Assembly (NCBI GenBank): GCA_017939025.1
Contig: JAGBAI010000066.1
Span: 1 to 10,129, forward strand
Reading direction: 5' to 3'
Length of the DNA stretch: 10,129 nt
Source: Oscillospiraceae bacterium
GTDB taxonomy: Bacteria; Bacillota_A; Clostridia; Oscillospirales; Oscillospiraceae
Position numbers and translations under genes: made by a program
Notes under the pieces: generated by a model
The model's input: the letters and a program-made list of their open reading frames with translations, nothing else
Told to the model about the DNA's origin: nothing
Database searches by the model: none
Part shown: positions 1 to 5,768 of the stretch, in pieces
How the letters are laid out: each line of letters starts with the position of its first letter
Position numbering within the stretch: position 1 is the first letter of the stretch

Positions 1-259
1 CCAGCACTTTTTTGAAGGCCTCCATGCCGCCGAATTCCGGGGCGATGTCCATATAGTCGGCGATATCGTAGCCGCAGTCGGCACCGGGGGAGGGGTAGAT
101 GGGGGGGACCCAGATGCCGTCGCAGCCGAGGGATTTGATATAGTCCAGCTTTTCCAGGACGCCCCACAGGTCGCCCATACCGTCCCCGTCGCCGTCCTTA
201 AAAGACCGGGGCCAGACCTGATAAAATACCTTGTCCTTGTACCAACGGTTTCGTTCCAT
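1..259 (-). CDS. GH13 alpha-glucosidase / oligo-1,6-glucosidase family, N-terminal part (runs off window)
   Basis: The first 86 codons of a gene transcribed leftwards are visible. The product starts MERNRWYKDKVFYQVWPRSF, continues with an acidic GDGDGMGDL stretch, then LDYIKSLGCDGIWVPPIYPSP and GYDIADYMDIAPEFG. This is the opening of the GH13 (beta/alpha)8 barrel, as in oligo-1,6-glucosidases, sucrose isomerases and trehalose-6-phosphate hydrolases. The DGDGDG stretch matches the calcium-binding loop typical of the family. The catalytic Asp/Glu/Asp lie beyond the window edge, so the exact specificity cannot be judged. An AAGGAG ribosome binding site (268-273, minus strand) precedes the ATG by 8 bases. 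There is no signal peptide, so a cytoplasmic enzyme is likely. It is divergent from a GH36 alpha-galactosidase, consistent with joint use of plant oligosaccharides. Confidence 0.9.
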   Translation of the reverse strand, partial: MERNRWYKDKVFYQVWPRSFKDGDGDGMGDLWGVLEKLDYIKSLGCDGIWVPPIYPSPGADCGYDIADYMDIAPEFGGMEAFKKVL

Positions 260-267
260 ATTGACAA

Positions 268-273
268 CTCCTT
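268..273 (-). promoter_or_regulatory. Ribosome binding site of the GH13 gene
   Basis: AAGGAG on the minus strand, 8 bases upstream of the ATG at 259. It fixes the start of the partial GH13 gene. Confidence 0.8.
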
Positions 274-295
274 TTCAAATTTTAGTTTGTCCATC

Positions 296-489
296 TGGCG
301 CGGGAGCGCCCGAAGGCTCCCTCTGATGAGGGAGCTGTCACGCGAACAGCGTGACTGAGGGAGAGAAAATCCGAAAGTTTCCCCGTTGGTATCGAAAAGT
401 GGCTAAAACTGCAACCTTTTTTCTCTCCCTCAGTCGCCTGCGGCGCCAGCTCCCTCATCAGAGGGAGCCTTTGGGGCGCTCCCGCGCCA
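296..489. repeat. Foldback (long inverted-repeat) intergenic element, about 194 bp
   Basis: Two arms, 296-369 and 419-489, are near-perfect reverse complements of each other, with outer ends TGGCGCGGGAGCGCC and inner ends GAGGGAGAGAAAA. They flank about 49 bases of unique sequence. Each arm carries its own hairpins. In the left arm these are GCTCCCTC-tgat-GAGGGAGC (316-335) and GTCACGC-gaaca-GCGTGAC (337-355). In the right arm the second hairpin has a different sequence (GTCGCC/GGCGCC type) but is still self-complementary, which suggests selection for, or gene conversion of, the fold rather than the sequence. No target-site duplication is obvious. From memory, CTCCCTCAGTC...AGAGGGAGCC elements are frequent between genes of Faecalibacterium-type genomes. 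No protein is encoded: the 61-codon open frame over it is incidental. Confidence 0.85.
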
Positions 490-529
490 GTGCGATAAAC
501 GGCAATTTGTATTTCTGTTCCACACTGTC

Positions 530-558
530 ATCATAGCACACTTTCCTTTATTCGTCAC
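530..558 (-). promoter_or_regulatory. Candidate promoter for the GH13 gene, upstream of the foldback repeat
   Basis: On the minus strand, GTGACG (558-553) and TATGAT (535-530) are 17 bp apart, and the -10 is extended by a TG (TGCTATGAT). If used, the transcript would start near 523 and carry the whole foldback element in its leader of roughly 260 bases. The -35 matches the consensus at only four of six positions, so this is moderate evidence. Confidence 0.45.
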
Positions 559-570
559 CTGAAAATCTCG

Positions 571-599
571 TTGACACAGGTATTTTTACCACTTACAAT
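571..599 (+). promoter_or_regulatory. Sigma-A promoter of the GH36 gene
   Basis: TTGACA (571-576) and TACAAT (594-599) are separated by exactly 17 bp, which is nearly the consensus. The expected start is near 606, giving a short leader of about 20 bases that contains the ribosome binding site GAAAGGTGG (611-619). I see no clear operator or catabolite-response element between this and the candidate leftward promoter. Confidence 0.8.
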
Positions 600-625
600 A
601 AAAGAAAAACGAAAGGTGGTTTCCT

Positions 626-2893
626 ATGATTACCGAAACTGCTGGCCTGTTCCATATTCAGACAGAGAATTATTCCTACCTTTTCAAAATCAATGACTAT
701 GGTGTGCCAGAGCACATCCATTTTGGGGCACCTGTCCAGACAGAGGATGCCGAGGCCCTGTCCTGTCGGCCGGGAATTGGCTGGGGCAGCAATGTTCTGC
801 TGGTGGAAGGGGACTTAACATCCTGTCAGGATGTGCTGGCGCTGGAATGGAGCGGCAGCGGACGGGGCGATTACCGGGAAAGTCCGCTGGAACTGCTGGG
901 AAAATCCACGGATTTCCGGTTTGATTCCTTCCGGATCCTGGAAGGGTCTGCACGGATGGGCAGCGGTTTGCCTCAGGCCCATGGGGCGCTGGAAACACTG
1001 GAAATCACGTTAAAGCAGCTGGGAGCGGAGCTGAAGCTTTACTATACAGCATTTCCCACTGCCATTGTCCGGCGGACGGTGCTGAAGAATACCGGGGAAA
1101 ATCCCATGAAGCTGGGAAAGCTCATGTCCTTCACACTGGATATTCCCGGCTGTTTTACCATGAAGAGCTTCAACGGCAGCTGGATCGCGGAAATGCGGCC
1201 TACGGATACCCCTGTCCGGGAAGCAAAGGTGGTCAACGAAAGTCTCACCGGAGCCTCCTCCAACCGGCACAATCCGGGCTTTTTGCTGTTTGAGGCCGAT
1301 GCCACCGAAAGGGCAGGCCGGGTCTACGGTTTTAATCTGCTCTATTCCGGCAATCACTACGCCTCTGCCCAGCTGTCCCACCAGGGGTTGACCCGGGTGA
1401 TGCAGGGCATCAACATGAGCAATTTCGCCATGGAGCTGGCACCCGGAGAGAAATTTGAGACGCCGGAGGCGGTGCTGTGCCACTCTGACGAGGGCTTCGG
1501 CGGATTGTCGAAGAATATGCACAGCTTTGTGAACATGCACATCATTCCCGAATACTGGCGGGGACGGCCCCGTCCGGTGCTGTACAACAGCTGGGAGGGC
1601 TGCGTATTTGATTTTAACCAGAACCGGCTGCTGGATCTGGCAAATCGGGCGAAGGATTTGGGCTGTGAGCTGTTTGTGCTGGATGACGGCTGGTTTGGTG
1701 CCAGAAACAATGACAAGGCAGGACTTGGGGATTACAATGTGAATCTGAAAAAGCTGCCCAACGGCATGGAAGGGCTGGCGAAGAAGATCCGGGAAAAGGG
1801 ACTGGAATTTGGCCTCTGGTTTGAGCCGGAGTCCGTCAATCCCGATTCTGACCTGTACCGGGCCCACCCGGACTGGGCGCTGACCGACGAATTTGAACCT
1901 GTTTACGGACGGAATCAGCTGCTGCTGGATCTGACCAGGCAGGAAGTACGGGACTATATTGTGGAGAGTGTGTCCCAAATTTTGGACGCGGCCCAAATTT
2001 CCTATGTGAAATGGGATATGAACCGTCATTCTGTTGCTCTGGGCGCAAAGGCACATGAATTTGTGCTGGGTCTTTACGAGGTGCTGCGGCGGATCTTTGG
2101 ACCCCGGCCGCAAATTTTGCTGGAAAGCTGCTCCTCCGGCGGCAACCGGTTTGATCTGGGTATACTGTGCTTCTCCCCTCAGGTCTGGGCTTCGGACGAT
2201 ACGGATCCCATTGAGAGACTGACCATTCAGACTGGTTATTCCTATCTTTATCCCCAATCCACCTGGGGTTCCCATGTTTCTGCGGCACCCCATGCCCAGA
2301 CACTGCGGCAGACGCCGTTGAGCACCCGGGGCAATGTGGCCTTCTTCGGATGCTTGGGCTATGAGCTGGATCTGAAGCATCTTCTGCCTGTGGAGGTTAA
2401 GGAAATCAAGGCACAGATTGCTTTCTATAAGGAATACCGGGAGGTGTTCCAGTATGGCATCTGGAGACGGCACCCCCTTGGCTGGCAGGTCAGCGATGGG
2501 AAAACGGTCATTGCCGGAGTCTTCCATGGGCTTGTCCATGCGGCACCGCCGTATGAGCAGCTGAAGCTGACGGGCCTGGACAAGGAAAAACGCTACCGGA
2601 TCACGTCTCTGGCCCAGGCCATCCGGGTGGGGCAGTTCGGAAGCTTACTTAAGCATGTGGCACCGGTGAACATTGACCCCAACGGCCTGATCCTCAATCT
2701 GGCAGACCGGTTCGTGACCCTGCCCGACGGGAAGGAAGCACTGACTGCCTCCGGCGCGGCGCTGATGCAGGGCATTATGCTTAAGCCCCTCTTCCGGGGT
2801 ACCGGCTATGACCAGAATCAGCGTAACCAGGGTGATTTTGGCTCCGATGTATATATAATTCAGGAAATTCCCCCGGAAACGACGGAAAAATAA
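626..2893 (+). CDS. Alpha-galactosidase, glycoside hydrolase family 36
   Basis: The 755-residue product is a typical length for GH36. It hydrolyses terminal alpha-1,6-galactose from melibiose and raffinose-family sugars, and the absence of a signal peptide implies a cytoplasmic location. It has an N-terminal beta-sandwich (about residues 1-310), a (beta/alpha)8 barrel beginning at RPRPVLYNSWEG (about 314-325), and a C-terminal beta domain. Active-site motifs are intact: LDDGWFG (352-358), KWDMNR with the nucleophile Asp464, the substrate-binding CSSGGNRFD (502-510), and SDDTD with the likely acid/base Asp524. The 60-residue gap between these two aspartates is as in characterised GH36 enzymes. 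The third residue after CSS is Asn where many homologues have Gly, a small variation. GAAAGGTGG lies 6 bases before the ATG. It is divergent from a GH13 enzyme, and its stop codon directly abuts the tRNA promoter. Confidence 0.95.
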   Translation: MITETAGLFHIQTENYSYLFKINDYGVPEHIHFGAPVQTEDAEALSCRPGIGWGSNVLLVEGDLTSCQDVLALEWSGSGRGDYRESPLELLGKSTDFRFDSFRILEGSARMGSGLPQAHGALETLEITLKQLGAELKLYYTAFPTAIVRRTVLKNTGENPMKLGKLMSFTLDIPGCFTMKSFNGSWIAEMRPTDTPVREAKVVNESLTGASSNRHNPGFLLFEADATERAGRVYGFNLLYSGNHYASAQLSHQGLTRVMQGINMSNFAMELAPGEKFETPEAVLCHSDEGFGGLSKNMHSFVNMHIIPEYWRGRPRPVLYNSWEGCVFDFNQNRLLDLANRAKDLGCELFVLDDGWFGARNNDKAGLGDYNVNLKKLPNGMEGLAKKIREKGLEFGLWFEPESVNPDSDLYRAHPDWALTDEFEPVYGRNQLLLDLTRQEVRDYIVESVSQILDAAQISYVKWDMNRHSVALGAKAHEFVLGLYEVLRRIFGPRPQILLESCSSGGNRFDLGILCFSPQVWASDDTDPIERLTIQTGYSYLYPQSTWGSHVSAAPHAQTLRQTPLSTRGNVAFFGCLGYELDLKHLLPVEVKEIKAQIAFYKEYREVFQYGIWRRHPLGWQVSDGKTVIAGVFHGLVHAAPPYEQLKLTGLDKEKRYRITSLAQAIRVGQFGSLLKHVAPVNIDPNGLILNLADRFVTLPDGKEALTASGAALMQGIMLKPLFRGTGYDQNQRNQGDFGSDVYIIQEIPPETTEK

Positions 2894-2896
2894 TCC

Positions 2897-2925
2897 TTGC
2901 ATTTTCCGGCAAAGTGTACTATACT
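2897..2925 (+). promoter_or_regulatory. Promoter of the tRNA-Leu gene
   Basis: TTGCAT (2897-2902) and TATACT (2920-2925) have a 17-bp spacer and sit 13 bases before the mature tRNA 5' end, immediately after the GH36 stop codon. The -35 is weak against consensus, while the -10 is good. Confidence 0.6.
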
Positions 2926-2938
2926 ATTTAGGCACAAC

Positions 2939-3021
2939 GCCGGTGTGATGAAATGGTAGACGTAGCGGACTCAAAATCCGCCGCCAGCGATGGCGTACCG
3001 GTTCGAGTCCGGTCACCGGCA
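2939..3021 (+). tRNA. tRNA-Leu (anticodon CAA)
   Basis: The 83-base cloverleaf has acceptor stem GCCGGTG/CACCGGC with discriminator A at 3021. The anticodon arm is GCGGA-CTCAAAA-TCCGC, giving anticodon CAA, which reads UUG. There is a long variable arm (GCCAGCGATGGC type), as expected of a class II leucine tRNA, and a T arm CCGG-TTCGAGT-CCGG. The 3' CCA is not encoded. It is a common type of target for tyrosine-recombinase elements, and a recombinase remnant lies just downstream. Confidence 0.95.
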
Positions 3022-3024
3022 TAA

Positions 3025-3054
3025 CAAAAGGGCACCCGATAGGGTGCCCTTTTG
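3025..3054. terminator. Rho-independent terminator after tRNA-Leu (works in either direction)
   Basis: A perfect 13-bp stem, CAAAAGGGCACCC / GGGTGCCCTTTTG, has a GATA tetraloop. The A and T runs on both sides make it usable both for the tRNA (plus) and for transcription arriving from the recombinase fragment (minus). Confidence 0.85.
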
Positions 3055-3063
3055 CTATGACAT

Positions 3064-3186
3064 TGGCAGACTCGAACCCATCAAATGCGGATGTCCGGTG
3101 GACATTTGCTCGATTCCGGCTGGACGGAATCGACACCACAATGTAACGAGTCTCACCACCGGCGCTACCAAAGCAGGTTGCTTTGG
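3064..3186. repeat. Cluster of three inverted repeats between the tRNA terminator and the recombinase fragment (possible attachment region)
   Basis: Three near-perfect dyads lie in a row: ATGTCC-ggt-GGACAT (3091-3105), TCGATTCCG-gctgga-CGGAATCGA (3110-3133) and CCAAAGCA-ggt-TGCTTTGG (3168-3186). The first and third share the same trinucleotide loop. None has a T run, so they are not ordinary terminators. At 3068-3077 the minus strand also reads GGTTCGAGTC, the same ten bases as the T arm of the tRNA just upstream but in the opposite orientation. Position next to a tRNA and a site-specific recombinase suggests the left attachment and arm-site region of an integrated element. I found no second copy of the tRNA 3' end in the window, so this remains an inference. 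Confidence 0.4.
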
Positions 3187-3189
3187 CCC

Positions 3190-4083
3190 TTACTGCCCAA
3201 TGGCACAAACCTGAGCATTTTGAGGATAAGCAGGCAGAATCGCATTGGCAGAGGAAACCTTATTGCTGTAATCCAGATGGGTGTAGATATTGGAGGTGGT
3301 TCCAATATCACTGTGTCCAAGCCATTCCTGAATGTCCTTCAAAGCAACACCGTTGGCATACAGCAAGCTGGCGCAGCTGTGGCGAAGATCGTGAAAACGA
3401 ATCTTTTTCAGATTGTTCTTTCTGAGAACCTGCGCGAAGTGCTGGGTGATAAAATTGGGCTTGACTAAGCTGCCCATGGCATCCACATAGATGTAATCCA
3501 GGTAGTCTTTGCAGTAGCAGTTACCGCAGAGCTTTTGATTGATGCTCTGCTGTTTTTTGAGATGCCGAAGCAGAACTTCAAAGGGCTCCACCAGAGGCAG
3601 GGTTCTGCAGCTGGATTTTGTTTTGGTTGTGTCCTTTTGCACCACCAGGGTTTTACCCTCGATGGTGAACTGGACAACCGTGTGCCGGATGCTGATGGTC
3701 TTCCTCCGAAAATCGATGGCATCCCATTTCAGTCCCACGACCTCACTGCGGCGCAGGCCATAGAAGGCACCCAGAATCACGGCCAATTCCAGGGGATCAC
3801 CCTTGACTGCTTTGAACAACTGATCCAGCTCCTCCTGGTTATAGATGGTTGCGTCATATTTTGCTTTCCGGGGCTTCTCCACCCGGTCAGCGGGATTGGA
3901 CTTGATCAGGCCAATCTGGAAGGCATACTGCAGGCATTTTCTGATATTGGCATGGCGGCGGATCACCGTGGAAGGAGAGAGTCCGGAGTCCATCAGATAC
4001 TTGTAGAATTCCTGAATGTACTTGGGGTGCCGTTCCAGATCCTGCAGGGTATACCGCTTCTGCTTGAAGTAGGGAACAATGCC
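3190..4083 (-). pseudogene. Tyrosine recombinase/integrase, 5'-truncated (catalytic domain intact)
   Basis: About 297 codons are open. They begin inside the core-binding domain (VPYFKQKRYTLQDLERHPKYIQEFYKYL...) and include a full catalytic domain. Counting from the Met at 3993, the catalytic residues are Arg81 (GLRRSEV), His201-x-x-Arg204 (HDLRHSCASLLY), His227 (LGHSD) and Tyr237 (NIYTHLD). Phage and ICE integrases of this type are usually about 370-400 residues, so roughly the first 70-100 (arm-binding domain plus part of the core-binding domain) are missing. Upstream, the frame continues into primase sequence at about 4080. The ATG at 3993 has no ribosome binding site before it. It probably integrated an element at the neighbouring tRNA-Leu. 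The reading frame is undamaged, so the truncation may be recent. Confidence 0.8.
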
Positions 4084-4219
4084 TGTCCAGCTTCAGACTG
4101 GGGTTGTGATCTTCGTGAAAAGGACAGTTGGTCATTCCATTGCTTCTTACATTCAGTCCATACATCTGCGCTGCATCCAATGCGGTAACAGTATCCTTGA
4201 TTCTTTTGTATATGGTCAT
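4084..4219 (-). pseudogene. CHC2 zinc-finger DNA primase, N-terminal fragment
   Basis: Forty-five codons from the ATG at 4219 (MTIYKRIKDTVTALDAAQMYGL...) lead to NCPFHEDHNPSLKLD (31-45). This is the first half of the CHC2 zinc-binding domain of mobile-element and phage primases (Cys32 and His35 present). The family's following CxxC pair and the catalytic TOPRIM domain are absent, and the sequence instead changes to recombinase sequence in a frame shifted by one base. The start is supported by GGAAAGG 6 bases upstream. The ATG overlaps the TGA of a 17-codon open frame (ATGA), suggesting translational coupling in the ancestral element. The chimeric frame continues to 3887, but its C-terminal half is only the recombinase read out of frame. 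Confidence 0.65.
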
Positions 4220-4269
4220 GTAATGCCTTTCCATCTGGTGTTTGCATTCTCTTTCTCCTCCGCCATCAT
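4216..4269 (-). CDS. Possible 17-residue leader/small ORF coupled to the primase fragment
   Basis: The frame reads MMAEEKENANTRWKGIT and stops at a TGA overlapping the primase ATG by four bases. AGGGG stands about 8 bases before the first ATG. The ATGA overlap and the binding site are suggestive, but the peptide matches nothing I recognise and is very short. It may also be the tail of a longer coding frame lost to decay. Confidence 0.25.
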   Translation of the reverse strand: MMAEEKENANTRWKGIT

Positions 4270-4384
4270 TATCACATCCCCTGGCGGTGGGCACGGTACA
4301 GGTCGTCTCTGGTGAAAGACTGTCATAGCTCTGATGCTGCCGGTATCCGGACAGTTCAGGGCTTCCTCTTTTCGGGAGGAGCGG

Positions 4385-4553
4385 TTAAGCAAGTATCATT
4401 GTATTCTTCAAGCCGTCTTTGTATTCCGGAGTTACCGACTCCAAAAAGAAAGCTGCGGTGATCGCTAAGATGATCCGTTTCACCTCCTGGGGATCATCCG
4501 TCCCAGCGTCGCGCTTTCTGCTGCTCGGGCCTGAAGGAAAGTACCTGTACCAT
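4385..4553 (-). pseudogene. Small hypothetical gene, probably frameshifted
   Basis: Two adjoining minus-strand frames read like one protein. Frame one, from the ATG at 4553, gives MVQVLSFRPEQQKARRWDG and then a TGA at 4496-4494. Frame two, overlapping around 4500, gives TDDPQEVKRIILAITAAFFL and then ESVTPEYKDGLKNTMILA, ending in a TAA at 4387-4385. Joined near 4497-4500 they make a peptide of about 57 residues with an amphipathic helical C-terminal half. No ribosome binding site is visible before 4553. AGGAGG at 4482-4487 has no start codon at a suitable distance, arguing against two separate genes. I do not recognise the family. Its position upstream of the primase fragment suggests it belonged to the same element. 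Confidence 0.4.
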
Positions 4554-4595
4554 GGTGTATGAAATTGTCAAGCTGCAGGCGAGGCTGGAAAAACC

Positions 4596-5050
4596 CTTTC
4601 ACTTAAGTATTAGGACACGGAACACCCAAAAGTCCAAAATTTGGAGGAAGACTTTTTTGAAAAGTCCTTCTACTATGTAGTAGCGACACGGATCCTCTGT
4701 TTGTCTCAAAATTTTAGATTTATTTTTGAAACCCTTCTGTTATGTTGTAATGACACGGCACCCTTGTTTTGTTTCAATTTTTTTTCAAAAATTTTTCTCC
4801 TCTTAATATTGATAGGACACGAGGGGTGTTTTTGTTTCATTTTTGTCTGGAAAATTTTCTAAAAACCCTCTCATATAGGTAATATGGCAAGAAGGCTCAA
4901 AAAGTCCAAAATCTGAGGGTACTTTTTTCAATAAAGAAAAATCTCTCTATAAGGGTAATATGGCACGCAGGGGCATTTTGTCTCACAAATTGAGAAAATT
5001 TTTTCGTAAGGCAAATTTGGCAAGCAATGCAAGTGGCGCGCCAAATTGCC
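4596..5050. repeat. Tandem array of six degenerate 64-76 bp direct repeats, AT-rich (iteron-like)
   Basis: A conserved core, GACACGG or its variant TGGCACG, recurs at 4614, 4685, 4752, 4816, 4886 and 4962, giving spacings of 71, 67, 64, 70 and 76 bases. Upstream of each core is a TATxxxGTAAT-like block, and downstream a C-rich stretch, then an AAAATTTT / TTTTTGAAAA tract with weak dyads. Units 1 and 5 are especially alike: both contain AAAAGTCCAAAAT, a TG.GG segment and ACTTTTTT. Unit 2 contains CTACTA-tg-TAGTAG (4670-4683). Every frame here is broken or low-complexity, so I consider it non-coding. The array lies next to primase and recombinase remnants and resembles an iteron-type replication or transfer origin, but no initiator gene or nick site can be shown. 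Confidence 0.6.
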
Positions 5051-5094
5051 CTTTCCACAAAAGTGGCAAGCAGGGCATATGGCGCGCCATTTGC
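5018..5094. repeat. Duplicated module with TGGCGCGCCA palindromes
   Basis: Two copies of a 31-32 bp module start 46 bp apart (5018-5049 and 5064-5094). Each has TGGCAAGCA followed, exactly 16 bases from its start, by the perfect palindrome TGGCGCGCCA, then an ATTTGC-like end. The first 26 bases agree at 22 positions. In the second copy the palindrome extends to ATGGCGCGCCAT (5079-5090). The first copy also forms an imperfect larger hairpin, GGCAAATTTGGC (5010-5021) with GCCAAATTGCC (5040-5050). This closes the AT-rich array at its right end and looks like a protein-binding site. Confidence 0.65.
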
Positions 5095-5271
5095 GAGACA
5101 TCCTCTGCGGTGCTCCGGCTTTTCAGGCTTGTTGAGGCTCCCGCCCCGATCCCCATACACGCAGAATTCTTCTGCGGCCACGCCCCAACCCGGTGCTGAC
5201 GTTAGGAGAAGCTTCTCAAAAATGTACGGTAGCAAAGAGAGCGAAAAACGAAAATTGGGAATTTGATTTTT
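5095..5271. other. Non-coding stretch with two short palindromes
   Basis: There is no credible gene here. It holds GCAGAA-ttc-TTCTGC (5161-5175) and GAGAAGCTTCTC (5206-5217), with a GC-rich part before and an A-rich part after. A 131-codon minus frame spans it and the repeats, but its composition is not protein-like. It is probably the right flank of the mobile-element remnant; no boundary repeat was found. Confidence 0.4.
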
Positions 5272-5316
5272 GAAAAAGAAAAGCAGAACCATAACAGTTT
5301 CCTGTTACAGTTCTGC
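5272..5316 (-). terminator. Rho-independent terminator of the merR-family gene
   Basis: On the minus strand the stem is GCAGAAC-TG-TAACAG, loop GAAA, CTGTTA-TG-GTTCTGC (5316-5283), followed by the T-rich run TTTTCTTTTT. It begins 25 bases after the merR stop codon. Confidence 0.9.
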
Positions 5317-5340
5317 GTCTAAGTATTGTACTCTTGCCGT

Positions 5341-5736
5341 CTATTCCTGTGGAAGAAGATTACTAAAATACTTGGTCTTTCCGGACAGCACATCATCATA
5401 AAATCCCTGCTTCCAGTCAATGTAGGCAATGGCTTCCTCGATGCGTTTCTTCTCTTCCAGCAACGCTTTCTGCTTGGCTTCCAGAATCACTTTCCGTTCC
5501 GGGATCGTGCCTTCACCCTGCAGGCAGAGGGCAAGATACTCCTTCATTTCTGCGATGCCCATATTGCAGTTTTTCAGGCAGTTTAAGCTGTTGATCCAGG
5601 CGATATCCCGGTCATCAAAGACGCGGCGGTTCTGGCTGTCCCGCTTCACATTGGGCACCAGCCCCTGGTTGCAGTAGAACTTCAATGTTTCATAAGCCAG
5701 CCCGGTTTTTTCGCAGGCCTGCTTCATTGTGTACAT
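5341..5736 (-). CDS. MerR-family transcriptional regulator
   Basis: This is a 131-residue regulator. The N-terminal winged helix-turn-helix is typical of MerR (MYTMKQACEKTGLAYETLKFYCNQGLV..., residues 1-26, with wing NRRVFDDRDIAWI at about 34-46). A second helix pair (MGIAEMKEYLAL) and a dimerisation coiled coil (about 82-108) follow. There is no cysteine-rich metal-binding tail, so metal sensing of the MerR/CueR type is unlikely; it looks closer to the AdhR/NmlR-like group that responds to electrophiles (inference). An ATG three codons earlier (5745) abuts GGAG with one base between, whereas the ATG at 5736 is 9 bases from it, so I take 5736. It is divergent from a redox operon whose promoter carries a MerR-type operator. 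Confidence 0.9.
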   Translation of the reverse strand: MYTMKQACEKTGLAYETLKFYCNQGLVPNVKRDSQNRRVFDDRDIAWINSLNCLKNCNMGIAEMKEYLALCLQGEGTIPERKVILEAKQKALLEEKKRIEEAIAYIDWKQGFYDDVLSGKTKYFSNLLPQE

Positions 5737-5768
5737 AAAATTCATCTCCGATTTAGTGAGATTTTCTC

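Noticed and set aside
351..536. 61-codon plus frame over the foldback element
   Set aside because: It covers the inverted-repeat arms, has no ribosome binding site, and is explained by the repeat.
1010..2539. 509-codon open frame on the minus strand inside the GH36 gene
   Set aside because: It is antisense to an unambiguous GH36 coding sequence with intact catalytic motifs, and its composition (His/Gln/Pro-rich) follows from reading that gene backwards.
3061..3252. Direct repeat CATTGGCAGA at 3061 and 3243 as an attachment duplication
   Set aside because: It is only ten bases, and the second copy lies inside the recombinase coding sequence; it is likely coincidence.
3535..4188. 217-codon plus-strand frame opposite the recombinase
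   Set aside because: It is antisense to the recombinase, whose catalytic motifs are all in the minus frame.
3887..4294. 135-codon minus-strand frame as one genuine protein
   Set aside because: Only residues from the ATG at 4219 to about 4085 look like primase. The part before has no supported start, and the part after is the recombinase gene read in the wrong frame.
4596..5095. CRISPR array
   Set aside because: The repeats are degenerate along their whole length with no identical repeat/unique spacer alternation, and no cas genes are present.
4641..5199. Plus-strand frames of 73-79 codons in the AT-rich array (including one starting MARRGILSHKLRKFF)
   Set aside because: They are Phe-rich or repeat-derived translations. 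The similar MARR/TR starts recur because the DNA repeats, and most units are broken by stops.
4897..5292. 131-codon minus-strand frame across the repeats and the merR terminator
   Set aside because: It runs through a terminator hairpin, tandem repeats and palindromes. Its peptide has no recognisable fold and no convincing start.
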